From the NCBI GenBank assembly GCA_030248295.1, contig JASANH010000209.1:186001-250000 (forward strand): DNA of 64,000 bases, written 5' to 3'. Positions 26,334-40,136 of the stretch are shown here, in pieces. Every line of letters starts with the position of its first letter. Position 1 is the first letter of the stretch. The notes below the pieces were generated by a model. The model saw only the letters and a list, made by a program, of their open reading frames with translations. It made no database searches and was not told the origin of the DNA. The position numbers were made by a program, and so were the translations under genes. Source of the stretch: Mesodorylaimus sp. YZB2_4 (taxonomy: Eukaryota; Nematoda; Enoplea; Dorylaimida; Dorylaimidae).

Positions 26334-29300
26334 ACAAACTCGGATTATGCAATCAGTGATCGTCTCGTGTTTCCTTTCTATTGTACATAAAATGCTAGTC
26401 CAGATCTTACTATGACAATCGTATTGCTTTGTGGTGCAGGGAAGAGTATGCTGTACTGACACGCGACTAGTATGTATTCGTCATGAATAAGTTAACTGAC
26501 AAATTTTGTATTCTAAAATGGACAAAATGATCGTGGTTTGAAAATGAAGTAGATTTTTTAAATGTTTGAATCATAAATAACAAGTACAGTCATCTCGAGC
26601 GTGTTAGGGTCAGGCACAGTCATGAACATAGTATTATGTAAATTTAGGAAATTGGTCTTTGAACTGATTGAAATGAATGCAAATAAGGAATGTTGGCTCG
26701 GCCGATTTACGCTCGACTAGCGGGCCTTTGTCGGCGATTCAATGATCGTATTCGTATGGTAAGTGGCCTGGCTGGCACGCACGGTTCGTTGTTCCGTTTC
26801 TGCGATTCTCCTTTTCCGATCAACGTGCCGTGCCGAGTTGACAAATCTGTCACAAAGACCGTACGTCTAGCGTGTCAAGCTTAATGCGGAGCAACAGTCG
26901 GCATCTTTTTCTTGGACTACGACTTTTGAATAGTAGGTCCGAAAAGCGAACGCGTCCGCCTTCGTTCACCAATTTCATCATGAAAAAGTTCAATCATCTT
27001 TCGATACGTCATGGAGATAATAAAAGTCGACTATGTGTACTATGTCGACACCCATAAATCATACTACCAGTCACCAATACCATATAAGGACATACGCCTT
27101 GTTTTGCTTACATGCCGACCAGTTTTGTGTACGAAAGTGACTGTTTTTCAAACCAGCGTCGCAGTCATAAAATTGTACGAGATCGCTAAAAACGGCAATT
27201 CATCTTTGATTAACGTCGCCAACTGTGAAAGGACAAAAAGTGGACGGTGCTAGTAGGAGCGATCGAACTGGCAAAGACTGGTGGCCGTCGGAGTGTGTGT
27301 GTCATGTCGACTGTGACGGGATAGTGATAAGCATCAGATGGACACGGGGCTGATAGGGCAGTGAAGAGTGCACGACAGTGACGTGTGAGGGACGGACACC
27401 AGGCCTGATATGCCCGCGACTAACTCAGTGAGCGACGAGGCCTGACATAGTGACGTGTTATGGGGATGGCACCAGGGCTGACACTATATGCCAGTGACCG
27501 ATAAGAGGCCTGACATGAAGCTGGAGACCCTGGCAGGCGACTGACTCCAACCTGGCCGAGAGCGAGCCCTGACCGTGACTGTCATGGCCCCTAAGCCCTG
27601 CTCTGAAGTTATGAATTCACAGAGTGATCTGGCATAAATCACAAGGACGCTCTAAGCACCCCTCATCATTCTTATCACTCCCACAAACCAAACCTAAACT
27701 CTTCGACCAACGGCACGTGGGGAAGATTGAGTGCGAGCAAAGCGAACCGATTGTGTTTTTTTGTTCCCTTGCTTTCGAAAGCTCAAAGCAGCGATTGACG
27801 CTTTTGTGCTTTCTTTAACGAGGGCAAGCCGTTTGCGCTTGATCATGACGAATGGTCTTGTTGGTTGGGAGTCTTTAAAAGTGGAAAGGAAATAAATCTT
27901 TTCTATTGACACAAGTGCGTATTGGCTTCTTTTATCCAAGACACCGATCCGAGACCAAAGGCCTGAGAGACAAGACGAGGACGCGAGGCGTTTGCATTTT
28001 ACGAGAAAGATTTTGGCATTTTCAAGAAAGAGAGCGGCCGACGGTTGGAAATGCTCATTCGTCATTGTCAAGATGCGATGGGGCCTTGGAGAAGGATTGA
28101 AATAAGGATAAACAGGTTGCTGAAGTCCCAAGCCGAAAGGAGATTGATGGAGGGCGGTTGCCGTTTTGCTCAGTTTATAATCATTCACTAAATTGGAATT
28201 CCAACTCCAACTCGGCCCCCTTCGTCTTCCTTATCGTCCATGCACCGAAATGATGGTCCAGTAATGAGCTATTCGACTCTCCCCTCGCGTCCCGACTATC
28301 TCTGATTCCATCTTACACTCATAAATGGAAAAGAAAAATGCATTTCTGCTGTCCAAAAATGGACATACGTGGTCGAAAAGTTCAAAAAGGGAGACCATCG
28401 GGACATGATCACACCGGCCAAGGGGTGGGGGTGGGGGTGTACTTGGAGGTTTTAGGTAAGACTAGGTTTCAAGAATTGTAGGGGCCATATAGAAGGCTAT
28501 ACTTTAAAAGATAAAGGAGAAAGGGAGAAAAATTGGCGAGTCGTTTTTCTTTGGTTTGCCCAAAAACCTAATCTATGGTTCGACATTCGCCCTACGTAAT
28601 GGAGCCATAATTCAAGTAGAGCATGTTGTTTGTCCTCTGATATATACGCGTTGGTGAGGCTGGATTCGGAGGCCCCACTTTTATTGACGATTCGTCGGTT
28701 GAGTCGATTTATCATCGGTGCAATTACATTTTATTTTATAGATACGTAACCGGATGTTAGAACGGCCGGTAAGGATACATTTTTTCTTTGCCAGCCCATC
28801 CCATACCATGCCTAAACCTAGTAATTTCAGTGCACTGACGATCAGCTTTGATAGGCGAACAACACGGGCTTTGCCAAAATGCCATTACTCATTTCATGCA
28901 AACATAAAAAACCAGGCCGAGCCTACAAAGGGCGGCCGAAAAGGTGAGTGCGATCGGTGATTAATGAGCGGCTGATAATGTATGCACAATGCGAGGGCAG
29001 TAAGCAACTTTTTCTGATTTAGTCATCGACGAAAGGTTGAAATGGGGGAAAGTCTCATTGCAGGGGGTGAGTAAAAGTGAAGAAAAATTGTACCCTTTGC
29101 ACTCATTAATCTCGGAAGGTCGAGAAAAAGAAGAAGGGTGTGCTTGAAATGAGATGCCAGCTTGCTTGGTGCAGTTGCTATTTCCTGTTCTGGTGTCATG
29201 TAGAGAGAGGCCGACCGTTGATTAATGAGTCAAGTGTGTCTTTTTATGTTTGCTTGCCATTTTATGAAGAAAACAGCAGCTGTGGAGTGCGAGCGGAGGT

Positions 29301-30485
29301 GATCGACGAGGATGCCAGGGATGCATGGCCAGGGGTGATGTATATTTGGGATGGGGTATGATGGACGGGCTAGGTGCTGTCTCTGGTCGATACCTCTCGG
29401 TACCATTGATTGTGAGTCGTCAGTATGCCCAACCTGCTCCTGTCACCAAAACAGCGGTGTGAAAGGGTCCCTCAGGGGGATCGAACATGCTCTTTTTGGT
29501 GAGACTGTAAGCCCCAGTTGAAGTCTGAACTGGACCACTCCTCGGAACGAGGACTGCCATTTGCCAGTTTCGAGAGATCACAGTTACACCACACCACAGC
29601 GTGGTAGAAAATGCCATACCAGGTTCATCGGATGATGTATTCAAACTGCAGTTATGAGTCTTGCATCAAAAATATGTACATCATATTGAGTGAGAACCTC
29701 TAAAAATCATCTGGCCCACCACACCACAGCTTGTAATGCACTCTGGGCGTCTACGTTGGCGTAGGGCACCTGATTTTTGTGCAGGTACGAGTAGTAGCAT
29801 GCTGGAGGGCAGTGTCAAGCACGCCTTCATCCTCGCCGCGCAGGGCCATCAATCAATCAATGGTGTGAGCAAGCGAGTGACAAGCTCGTTTGAAAGACAA
29901 AACGAAAAAGTCTATTCTCCTTGACACTGAAGAATGGGGGTGGTGCGCGTTAGCGAAATCCCGACTCGAGTGTTTTGCATACTCGATTCGTCCTCGCCGG
30001 ATTTACAGCGTTTAGGATTGGCATAAAATTGTAAATATGAACAAAACTGGCAAGGTGGTCGGGGACGGCGGAGATGGGTGGGTAGACAGGTCGACGACGC
30101 CAGTTTCCATAAAACGATCATATCAAACCAGAATGATATATTGGAAATGAGTTGACTCGAGATTGGTCCACGGCAGTCACCTACTTATATGTTTGCTCAT
30201 TGACACAGCCATGCATCATCATCGCATAGGAACCGGCCGAAAATGGGTTGACACATGCCGCACACTGCTGGGGACGGTCACTGTGTTTTCTCCATCCTAC
30301 TTACCGCTCCATCAGCGATATGTGATAAGTTCTGCCAAATACCTCCCTATCTTCAATGTCTGTCGTTTTTGAGTTTTTGTCAATCCCAGACACATGTTTT
30401 TGGGCAGCCAAGCGCAAACAGGCCAGCTCAAACAAAAAAGTTGGACTTACACTCGAAAATGTCAGAGTCCACTGATAACACGTCC
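26334..30485. other. Intergenic region, no gene recognised
   Basis: The first few hundred bases, AT-rich, are probably the 3' UTR of the NET gene. Around 27290-27560 there is loosely repeated text built on GACATAGTGACGTG/CAGGGCTGACA units, a decayed tandem array. A 164-codon minus-strand frame at 27694-28188 has no recognisable domain and no start context; I do not call it a gene. Confidence 0.4.
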
Positions 30486-30863
30486 GCGTGTGATATTTTC
30501 GGAGGGACCGTATATGAGTGAGGTCAAAATATCAGAGAACAGTGATAACACTGAAAGCATCCATGGTGCTTCAGTCACACTTGATTATTGCAGTGATAAG
30601 ACCTGGCCACACTGATCCATGTGATGAGACTGGCTGACCTGACACCCACCCTGCAGACGAGACAGCATAGGCCTGATCATGCGATTACGAGCCTCTCCAG
30701 GGCAGTAGAAGTCAAAGAGTGATCTCGACTTCATATCGTTCTGATGGACACTGGACTTATTCCTGGGATCGCACGGCCAGTCACTGTACACTCACCATAC
30801 AGGTATCACGTCTCGCCGCACCCCAAGCATATACTGTACGGTCCCTCCGAAAATATCGCACGT
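30486..30863. mobile_element. Inverted-repeat element (~380 bp), MITE-like
   Basis: The left arm GATATTTTCGGAGGGACCGT at 30492 and the right arm ACGGTCCCTCCGAAAATATC at about 30838-30857 are exact reverse complements over about 20 bases, with near matches beyond. The interior has no coding frame. Size and structure suggest a non-autonomous DNA transposon; the outer ends and target duplication are unclear. Confidence 0.5.
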
Positions 30864-31964
30864 GACACATGATGGATCCGCCGTCAGTGGGTCCAACAGT
30901 TATTTATGCTGCTGACCAGGCCATTAATTTCGCCTTCTTCTCTTCCTCCGCACACAACGAATGCCTCGCCATCATTCGTCATGAGAAAACATTTTTCGAG
31001 GGCATTCCCTACAAGACCAGGCATCATTACTTATTTCGAAAACATGGAACCGGTTGAGGCACGTCAGTTGATGGCCCACTGTCACAACCCGCCAAAACCT
31101 GCAATCAATATCCCCGATGACGAAGGCACCTGGCCAAACGGGGACCCTGGAGGATAGGGTTTTTTGACAGGTCCACTTTTCTGTCACCCCTTCCACCCTG
31201 ACCGTGAGTCGGAGCTGGACCACATTCTGGCGCACAAAGAACTGAAAATAGGCTTTCTCTCGCAACAACACAAGAGCAACAGACATAACCGGCAATCCTC
31301 TACGCCCCACCACCATCCCACTCCAAACAACAAACACCAAGACACCAACACCCCAAACCCCCCCAACACCCCAACTCTACATCCTTGCGTTTCGGATTCC
31401 TTACAAGAGCGTGCGCATATCAAGCATCCGCAGCTTCAACAGTATTCCTAAAGAGATGTGTACCACGCCAAGTGTACCATTCGATTGCCCTATGTTCCAG
31501 GCCAACTCCTCTCGCTCACTGCATGCCCAAACACCCTCCACAGGGCTCGTTGGACACTACATTTTCATCAACCACCACCCAAGACCGCAGCGAAATGCCT
31601 TAGGGCGGGTTGGCTAATGGGGGCATATCAGCAACACCACACAGGGGCCTGTACGAATCATACAGTACTTATGGGGGTCGTACCCGCTTTACTGTAGACA
31701 GGTCATTCCGTAGTGTCCGAAGGTAGCAGGTGCGTCCTATCATCCGGTATGTCTTGCTCAGTGAGATCGACCTGGCCTCTGACGAAGTTTAGCAGAGGCA
31801 AAATGATAACAGGCGTGCCACTTCCACAATCACCCAGGAAATGGGTCGAATTTCGAATTATCATATCCCACGTCTAACATCTTTAAAAAATTTACTCTTA
31901 CTTTCTTGTTTATACCATACGACCTAATAGAAAATTAGAGGGCAAGTCTTACAAAAGAAAAAAA

Positions 31965-34900
31965 TCACTTTTTGCAAAAACGGGCCGTCGCATTAGGAAA
32001 ACGTTGGGGTTCAAAATCGTGACTACCTTCCTCCTCTTTCTCCACTTGTTCGTGTCGCAGTCGAGCTCCAAAACGTTGTTCCACATTCCTCGTGAACGCA
32101 TCGGCCAACTCTGGTCCGTTCTCATCCACCGAAATATGCTCGATCACGTCCTCCACCTGTTCGCCTGTGATCGGTTGCACACCCACCTCACTAATAGCTT
32201 GGCGTAAAACTTCTTTCAAAAAAGCGTCCGTCGACGTGGTCGCCGCGTTCAGCATGGCTCGCGGCCTCTGTTCCAGGACCAGCTAAAAATCAAAATCATC
32301 TCACGTCACAGTCCCACAACTACATCCCTCTGCCATCTTGCTGTCGGCTACCCCACCAGCCAGGTCAGTGTAAGAGGCTACGGAGCCAGCAGCGCTCGGG
32401 TCCCCGAGGGTGGTGGGGGTCACTAAGCCTTGACTACTAGAGTCGACGGTTACTCCCTGAGTCGGTTTCTCTGACTCTGGGAGACACCATCCCAGGTCAA
32501 GGTGGCTTGTCATCATCCAACTTACCTTCCGCCGCTTCGACGGCATTCCGTTCAAATACGCATCACTAAAGGGCTTTTGAGGCGGCATTGAATTCTGTCG
32601 CGCAACGTCCTTCTCGACCACGTGCACCCATTCCGCTGGCAAATGGTTCTTCCATTCGTCTCCCCTCGTCGGCTCCGATTTGGTCTCTCGATGCGACGAC
32701 GCCATCGTGTACTCGGTCTAAAAAAATTGGCAGAAGTATTTTAGCTCATTGAGGAGTCATGTGTAAAATGTGAGGCGTAACAGATTGTGCAAAGGCACCC
32801 TATGTACTGTACACTGCGGCAATGTAAGATGGGCGACAGGGGCATGACTACCTCACACATCTGCATAAGGCAGCCATGGACAAGGTGAGACAAACAATCA
32901 TCTTTGGCCATACGGTTAGCCTTGTGATAAGACACTGTTACATGAATGAATTCACGACAACTATTATTGTCAGATTAGATTAGAGGACGGCTGATGGATC
33001 AGAAGAAAAAGTTCCGACAGAAGCCATTCTCCCATTCTAATAATCAGTAAGAGGCAATACCACATTTTAGCCTCAAAAAAAATAAACACCTGAGTGGGAA
33101 TCGAACCTGTGCTCCCGGAATGACTGATCCAGTTCACTACCCACCTACTCTATCCCCTACACACTTCACTACCCACCTACCCATTTCAACACCACCCGTT
33201 GCAAACCCTGCGAGAACCCACAAATGGTCTCGAAGATAAGAGTCGATCCAGGACTTTTAAGCAAAAATTGAGCTCACAATTTTCTGCGCTTATTTGAAGG
33301 CACCCTAGTTTGAGGTTCAGTGCAGCAGGCATCAGTTCTCGCGCACCATATTCCCACCAAAAGAAATTAAAACTTCGCTCATGGTACTTCAAGTAGAACC
33401 CGAAAACAGAAAACTAGAAACCTGGTAAATACCATCAGCACTCCGTTGGTAACTGCTCCAAGGAAATAACAGAAAAGACTTGGAGCCACAAACTGGCCAC
33501 CTCAGCATCAGGCGCCTCCTACACTGTCTCAGTTTTGGCTGAAAGTAGCAACAGATGCAGCTAACGGCATCTTCACACCCTGGGCTTAAACTCTCGATCC
33601 TGCTCGACCCTCAGCCTGGCAGACGTTGGAGATATGTGACTTAAACAAAACCTTCGCCTGGCGCCAAAGCGAGTCTACGAGTACACCTCCGGCTGAAACA
33701 TCAACCCGAGGGGTTCCACTTCCAATAGACCCCCTCAAACCCCATCCAGTCACAGTCAGTGCCATACTCGTACCTCTTCGTCACTCTCCACATTCTCCGA
33801 TGTGCCGCCCACATTGGCCGACGAAGCACTGCCGACATTGCTGGTGGTACTCTCGTCTTTTATCGAGCTACTGTCCACAAGTGACGTAAGTCGGTCGTTG
33901 CTGCTGGTCTCGCGCATGTCCGTCGTAACGTTACTTTCGAAGGACACATCCGATTCAGTCGCGTCCTTCTTCACCAAATAACGTTCAACATCGCTCCGAT
34001 CCAATCGATGACGAGCATAGAGAGCCCGCAAATTTTGCATGCCCGAAATAGCGAATATTTGCCGAAACTCATCCCCGATGTTTTGCATAGTGCTTTCCTA
34101 AATTCAACCAACCAATGCATATTCATAATTCTCACACCCAGCTCGCCTGAGTCTTACAGGAAACACACCCTCATTGTAACCTATGCTAAGGCGCTGTGAA
34201 ATTGGACCCAGCATAAGAAAAGCAAAACTGATTCGACATACATAAAAGCAAGGCACGAGGCGGATTCGAACCCCAATCTTTCAGGTTTATCTTCTTACAA
34301 ACTAACCACCTACGTACTGTAAACACCGTGCGCTAGGTGGCGCTGCGTGTCTGTGCATGAATATCTGAGGAATATCCAAAAACACTTACCACCACCCGGG
34401 TACCGAATCGATAAAAACCTTGCTCGCCATCAGCGCAACAAATGACAGCAGCCGTTACAGCTTCTCGGGCGTACAACCAAGCACGATCGTATAAACGACG
34501 ACCAAAATCTTCTCCAGGCGCAACTGAAACGAAAATCACAAGCTTTGAATTATTTCTACCGAAAATTTTTAAGTTTTCAGCTTTCTACTCAAAATTACAG
34601 GACAACGTGAAAATCCAAAGCTGATTTATATTCGCCCAAATGCACTCTAATAGGACCAAAACCGAACAGGCTGTCACAGTTCCCACCTATTGGGTATACC
34701 ATAGGCGGAATAGCCCTACATTGAAGAAGATACCGCAGGGACGGATGGTTTAAAAACTCTGCAGGCAGGTCTCCTTGGGAGCCAGAAACATGAACCCGAC
34801 GGGGTTTTCCCTCTCCTACAGGAGCGTGTCGAGGCCAACGAAGGCTGTTTGTGGGGGGGGGGGGGTCAGTAAAGGCAACCAAATACACTACTGTGCATGC

Positions 34901-37900
34901 TGCACACGCCAAACCCACCTAATACAGGTGTCCAACAAAAAAGACAATCTTTTTTAAGTCCACCTATAGTAGCTCAATTTTTCAGACAGTAAAAATGACA
35001 TCATTTTATTCATTATTCAATTCTTAATCAGCCCGATTCTTCCCATTTGTCTATCTGTTCGCCCTTATCTCTTTGTTATAATAGCGGCCAGTGTGCAAGA
35101 CTGCTTATCAATTCGCACAAAGAAATTAGATGCCCCCCATCGACACACTCATACACACCGACGTGCTAGCACTGCTCTCGAGCAGTTCACCCGAAGTACA
35201 GTAATGGTTAAAACCACCTATGAGCATATGGTAGGGCAACCCTCCCCTGGACTGAGCAGGACTCGGTGAGGCCTTTGGGTCGAGCTCGGACCAAGGTCGT
35301 GGCCTCGTGCTTAAGGCGTCCGCCTCTCACGCTAGGTGCGCACTTAGAGGGGAGGGTTCGACTCCCGCCCGGGTAAAAAAATGATTGTCAAGTCAAATAT
35401 GTGATTCTTAGCCCTCGAGTCCGCTGCATGTTCTCAGTTCTTCTTAGCTCTTACTTTACTGCATACCCAAGCAGCCAAAGCGCACTGACGGGGCAGACAT
35501 GAAACGGGCAGACAGACATGAAACGGGGGCAGACATAAATGAGCATGGTGCTTGGTTACGGATTAAGTACCTAATTACATGATACGGCATGGCTAAAAAG
35601 CTGTAAACGGTCTCCCTTTCTCAGGTATGGGCAACGTCCGGATGCAGTGGGGGACTCCCAAATTGCATTTCCCTCGTTTTCCTGAATCCATCATCTCGCG
35701 ATTAGAGGCATGGGCACATACTGGAGCATGAGACGCCAAGGGTAGGATTAAACATGCACAGGGGCATGCATGACAACTTTTTAGCCGATTATCGCCTCAC
35801 GCACATGTACATATGCATATGAGCCTAGGTCTTCATGTTCTACCCCAAAGACGATAGGCTCAGAAAAATGAATGAATTCTCACTAGCAAATGCAGCTACC
35901 CAATCATCCCCCCTCCCGTTTGCTTCCAGACGGGGCCACGCAAGGTTAAAACCCATCCAAGTAAAAAATGGCAAATCCATATTCCACTTACAGCTATATC
36001 CGAAGACTAGCAACATCACGTCCAAGATGAAGGCCTCCTCGCAACGTAGCATTGTTCGCGCCAAATCCAAATCCTCGGCCGTCGTCACACCAGCCTTAAA
36101 TGAACAGTCGATTCTTACTTGGGCCTAACAACTAAAAGGGACATTGAACTCCCTTAGATCCCCTCTAATCCAAGGCCTAGCGCCTTCATTTCACACAGCT
36201 ATGAGAAAAAGATCCCCAACTTGACTCTACTTTCTTGCCACACCACACGTGTATGGGCGAGAAAGAGCTCGCGAACAGAACAGGACCTACATTTCGGTCA
36301 GCCGTGCCCACTACAACCGCTACTCACCGCTATTTCACGCCACGTATCGGCATCCGTACGAACGGCCCTGACGACAGCACTTCGAATATCGTCTTCGGAC
36401 GGCGATTCGTTTCCATTTAATATGGTCTCCACGAAATGTCGTCTCAACACTGTTCGACATCGATCCAAAGGTCTAGCATCGTTCGAGAATAATGCCCAAA
36501 TATCGCTGAACGTCAACGACAGCATGCTCGTCTGCAGCATATCCACCAGAACGCTATCGCTGTGCTCCGTCTCTTGTCCGATATTTCGAATATGATCGGC
36601 GATCGTCTCGTTCGAATTGCCCATCATACTCGAATAGACGCCCCGAATGATCTGTTCGACCATGGCCCGATCATCCGCCACTCCCGCTCCACCGCCAGGA
36701 CTCGAAGCCGTTCTTTGTCTTCGTGCCAAGTTTGGATCGGACGATGGTCGACGCAATGGATTCGCATCGCCGCCCATATTTGGTCGCAAATGTTGAGAGC
36801 CAGTCGCGGGCGTGGCCGAATTCGAAGCCATTCTCGCCGCACCGGGCGGAGTTCCAGTAAAAATTGGAATAAATTGGAATAATTCTTGTTGGCCACCATC
36901 GCCAACACCTTGTCCTTGACGAATATTTTCTTCCAAACTGGTCACCACCGAGCGTACTACCGGTTCCAAATGTTGTTCAAATTCCAATTCTCGTTCACTG
37001 ATTTCTCGACCCGTCGATTCTGGTCCATTTTCTTCTCCCGCGTTCGACGTCGACGCACTTTCATTTCGATTCGCCGCCGATCGACGCGTGGACAACGAAG
37101 GTCGTTGACGCGGATCGAAATGTCGCGATGCGCAAGGCAAATATTCGTCGAACGTATACAATGGCAACATAGCTGGCGGATCGTAGCCAACGAACACGGC
37201 CGGTTGAGGCGTATTCGGCGCCGTTTGATACGGCGCTGCCGTAAATATTAAATTGTGCGGTTGCCTAGCCGTTGGTCCGCCCGTCCCGAATTGGCCATGT
37301 TGCGGTGCCGGTGGTCGTCCAGCGAATCCTAGTCGAGGCGTCGGCATTCGCATCCCACCGTGCGCATGCTGTTGTTGAGGCCCCACCATGCCGTGCATTC
37401 GAGCAGCGAATCCACCCGGCCCGAATCCAAATCGGGGCATCATGCCCGCAGTTGCACCAGCGATCCCTTGCATCAAATGTTGAAGAAAATTAGGTGGAAG
37501 TTGTTGCTGTTGTTGCGCTACTTGCGGCCTCGTGTTGCCACCATTATTCGAATTCGATACACGATCGCCGACCGGTTCGATCCTAGCCGTCACTTGATCA
37601 ATGGTCACAGCGGTGGGAGTGATATCGACGGTCGTATACGCTCCGCTCCGACCATCGGCCCCTTCCACACGAATATTAGGGAACGGGGTCGACATCGCAG
37701 CACTAGCGCGTTGCTGCTCCGCTTGAGGCGATGGTTCTTCGTGATCATCATTATCGTTCCCACGTTGGAAGTTCATTGTGATATGCACCTAAAACAAGCA
37801 CCAAGCATGGTATGACCACAAGGAAACTACTTCCAAACCAGACCAGGAATGAAAATCGCACGACCGCGGGTCTATTTCAAACTTTTCAAAGCCCCGCGCA

Positions 37901-39883
37901 AAATTTAACAAGAATCCAATGCGTTTTCAGAGATTCCGACAAGGCCCCAATTCCAGTTCGTACCTCGGCACTTGTATGCACGGTGGACAATGTTCGCTGC
38001 GAGCCGGACGGTGTATTGGCACTTCCTTGAGCCCTTATTCCGACCAATTGCGGATAAAGCGATCTCGGTGGTGGCTGACAAAAATGAACATTCAAATCGC
38101 TATAAGTATGGTAAACGTGCGATAAATTGTGCAAAATCGTTTGCACGCTATTGAACAAACGACTAGCCCTTCGTCCATCGGCTTCGTTCCCATTATAATC
38201 GGCATCTTCTCGTAGCACGGATTGATAACGAGCTAAATGCGGCCTCAAACGATCTTCCAAACGTAAAATTTCGTCTAATAACGAAGCCATTCCATTCACG
38301 CTCGTATGTCGAATTTCCAATTCTTCTCCATCGATCGTGTCCATTTCGCTACGATAATAATTCGTATCCGACGTGGTATTAGTTGATCCAGTTTCGCGTC
38401 CAGTCCCAGTCGAATTGTCGCCCGATTCATCATGAGCGCAATTGTCACAACGATCAGGAGAAACTGGAGATGCAGTCGCATTCGTCGCTTCGGCAGACGA
38501 TTCTTGAGAATTTCTATCAGTGTCGTCGTGCTGAAATTCAAAAACTTTTCATGAAGATCGATAAAACAATATTTAACGTTTACTAACCTCGAGATGGTAC
38601 AAGATATGGTTCATATGACGGATGACGTGTCGAATATGTTCGACGCGCTGTGTCGCTGGGCCATCGATACGACGACGACCACTGCTATTTCCGTTCGACA
38701 AAGCATTAGCGGGCGTTTCGTTTGGCGAAATACTACGCAGACGAATGTCAACTTGAACTGAGGAACCATCGGGCTAAAATCGCATATTTTGAAATTAAAC
38801 GAATGAAAATTTATTCAGAAACTAAGATTAGTGAGAAATAAGTTCCACTTACCGATTCATGGGCCTCCAATTCCGCACGACGACCAATTTCCCCGATTCG
38901 ATTTAAAATTCGCCGAAGGCAAGCCTGAAATAATGAAATCAGAAGTAGTGTTATTCTCAATCGAATAAGATCAATCCGCATACAGCGATTTGATCACGAC
39001 TTAAGTCACCAGATGGCAGTGCAACGGCTCCCATAACCATTTGTTGCTGCAAAATTTCGCCCGCCGGACCTCGTTGCGGCCTGCCGACGTTTCCGCCTCG
39101 ACGTTGAGACAATGGTGAAGAGCCACCGCTGCCTCCGCCCGGCACGCCAGGCAAACGTTCCACCAAATGAACCGTTCGGTGATCGAGACCTGCGCAAAAA
39201 AGAGAAACATGAGTCATTAGACAAATAAGCGAGGCACCCAGGAAAGGACATCCAGTCCTGATGTTTAGGCCCCACTTGAAAGTCTGGGATTAGGCTTGGG
39301 GATTAATATTATGCTTAGCCTTAGGTTTAATCTGAAATTTAACTTGAGCATGCTACTCAGCTCGGTACAACCAAATTGACAAAAAATAGTCCGTCGGAAA
39401 CCAAAATTTGTTAGTTATAAATGGGGACTTCGTAGCTTGGAATTAGGGCCCGGGGTTATAGTGCAGCATCGGACGTCCTTTAAAACCTGCGGGTCATAAA
39501 TTCTAAATTCGCTGAATGAACGAAACTGCGTTTTTTTTAAAATTCTGCAAAAGCGGGCTTTGAACAAATCCTCGAGAAATGTTTTGGCCATCATAGCTTG
39601 CCGCAAAGTTTGTAGCCCCATCCAAACTTTCAAAAACCATATTTCACCGAATTCCGAAAGATTTCGATCATCTTGTAAAACACGGCCTTGAAAAATTAAT
39701 CGTTGCCTTTCAGCTGGGACATTTACTGTTTCGCTTATATGCTCTTTAAATCGACGGATCGTCAGCTGAAAAGATATAAAACTACATTTTTTTGTTCAAA
39801 AAAGAATAAATTAAACTTACGGTTTCTTCTACTTCGAATGAATGATCTGACCCCGTTAAAGTTTTTACCGTAACTAAGACCAT
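31965..39883 (-). CDS. bag6: BAG6/Scythe-like large proline-rich quality-control protein
   Basis: BAG6 is the scaffold of the cytosolic complex that captures tail-anchored and mislocalised membrane proteins for targeting or ubiquitination, and also has nuclear roles. Exons (minus): 39821-39883, 39648-39765, 38984-39189, 38853-38924, 38588-38773, 37964-38530, 36328-37788, 35992-36124, 34390-34523, 33774-34097, 32526-32717, 31965-32282. All join in phase to about 1257 aa. Residues 1-75 form a ubiquitin-like domain (MVLVTVKTLTGSDHSFEVEE to HRTVHLVERLPG). Residues about 270-400 match the conserved BAT3 helical region (LLDEILRLEDRLRPHLARYQ). Residues about 405-700 are rich in Pro, Gln, Gly and Met. 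The C-terminus has EWVHVVEKD, the NLS-bearing FSDAYLNGMPSKRRK and the ending FEPQRFPNA. The exon 8 boundaries are the least certain. It is slightly longer than the human protein. Its exon 1 has been copied upstream (41455-41530). Confidence 0.9.
33088..33160 (-). repeat. tRNA-like remnant in a BAG6 intron
   Basis: On the minus strand an A-box-like GAGTAGGTGGGTAGTG precedes a B-box GGTTCGATTCCCA, with about 35 bases between them. The acceptor ends do not pair, so this is probably a second tRNA-derived SINE type. It lies in the 1.25-kb intron 10 of BAG6. Confidence 0.4.
34255..34320 (-). repeat. tRNA-like remnant in a BAG6 intron
   Basis: On the minus strand CGTAGGTGGTTAGTTTG (A-box-like) is followed by GGGGTTCGAATCCG (B-box). 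Spacing is tRNA-like but there is no matching acceptor stem. It resembles the element at 33088-33160 in its TAGGTGG start. Confidence 0.4.
34853..34866 (+). repeat. Poly-G tract in BAG6 intron 8
   Basis: A run of about 14 G residues within the intron between exons 8 and 9, a simple homopolymer. Confidence 0.8.
35293..35431 (+). mobile_element. tRNA-derived SINE, copy 3 (truncated)
   Basis: The plus strand carries AGGTCGTGGCCTCGTGCTTA, the variable-arm region, and the B-box GGGTTCGACTCCC, followed by the same body text (AAATGATTGTC, then TTAGCCCTCGAGTCCGCT) as copies at 23034 and 46976. The last part of the body and the ATGAC tail are missing. It lies antisense inside BAG6 intron 8. Confidence 0.75.
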
Positions 39884-40136
39884 TTTTCGTTTGGATTTAT
39901 GATTTGACGAAAATAATCTATACTTCTCCGCCTTTTCGACGACTGCGAGATTTTGGATTTGGCTAGTGTGGCACGGCTAACAGAGAAAACGCACACTACA
40001 GCTGGGTAAAATTAAGTTTCAGGTTCCAACTCACCTTTGGTTCTGAAAAAAGTTCTTCTTTGACAAAAATATCGAGAAATGAGGAGATTCTACGCAACAA
40101 TCGACACTTGTGGATCCAACGAACATACACCGCACA

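Noticed and set aside
27290-27560. Possible CRISPR-like or satellite array
   Set aside because: Units are irregular in length and sequence with no constant repeat; it is a decayed tandem repeat in a eukaryotic genome.
27694-28188. 164-codon minus-strand frame
   Set aside because: No similarity recognised, composition like a chance frame, and no supporting exon partners.
35293-35431. Functional class II tRNA gene
   Set aside because: A and B boxes are present, but the acceptor ends do not pair and two relatives share the non-tRNA body, so it is a SINE.
36298-37788. BAG6 exon 7 as a stand-alone single-exon gene
   Set aside because: Its upstream end has an acceptor in phase with the exon carrying the BAT3 helical region, and a GTGAGT donor precedes its stop, so it is an internal exon.
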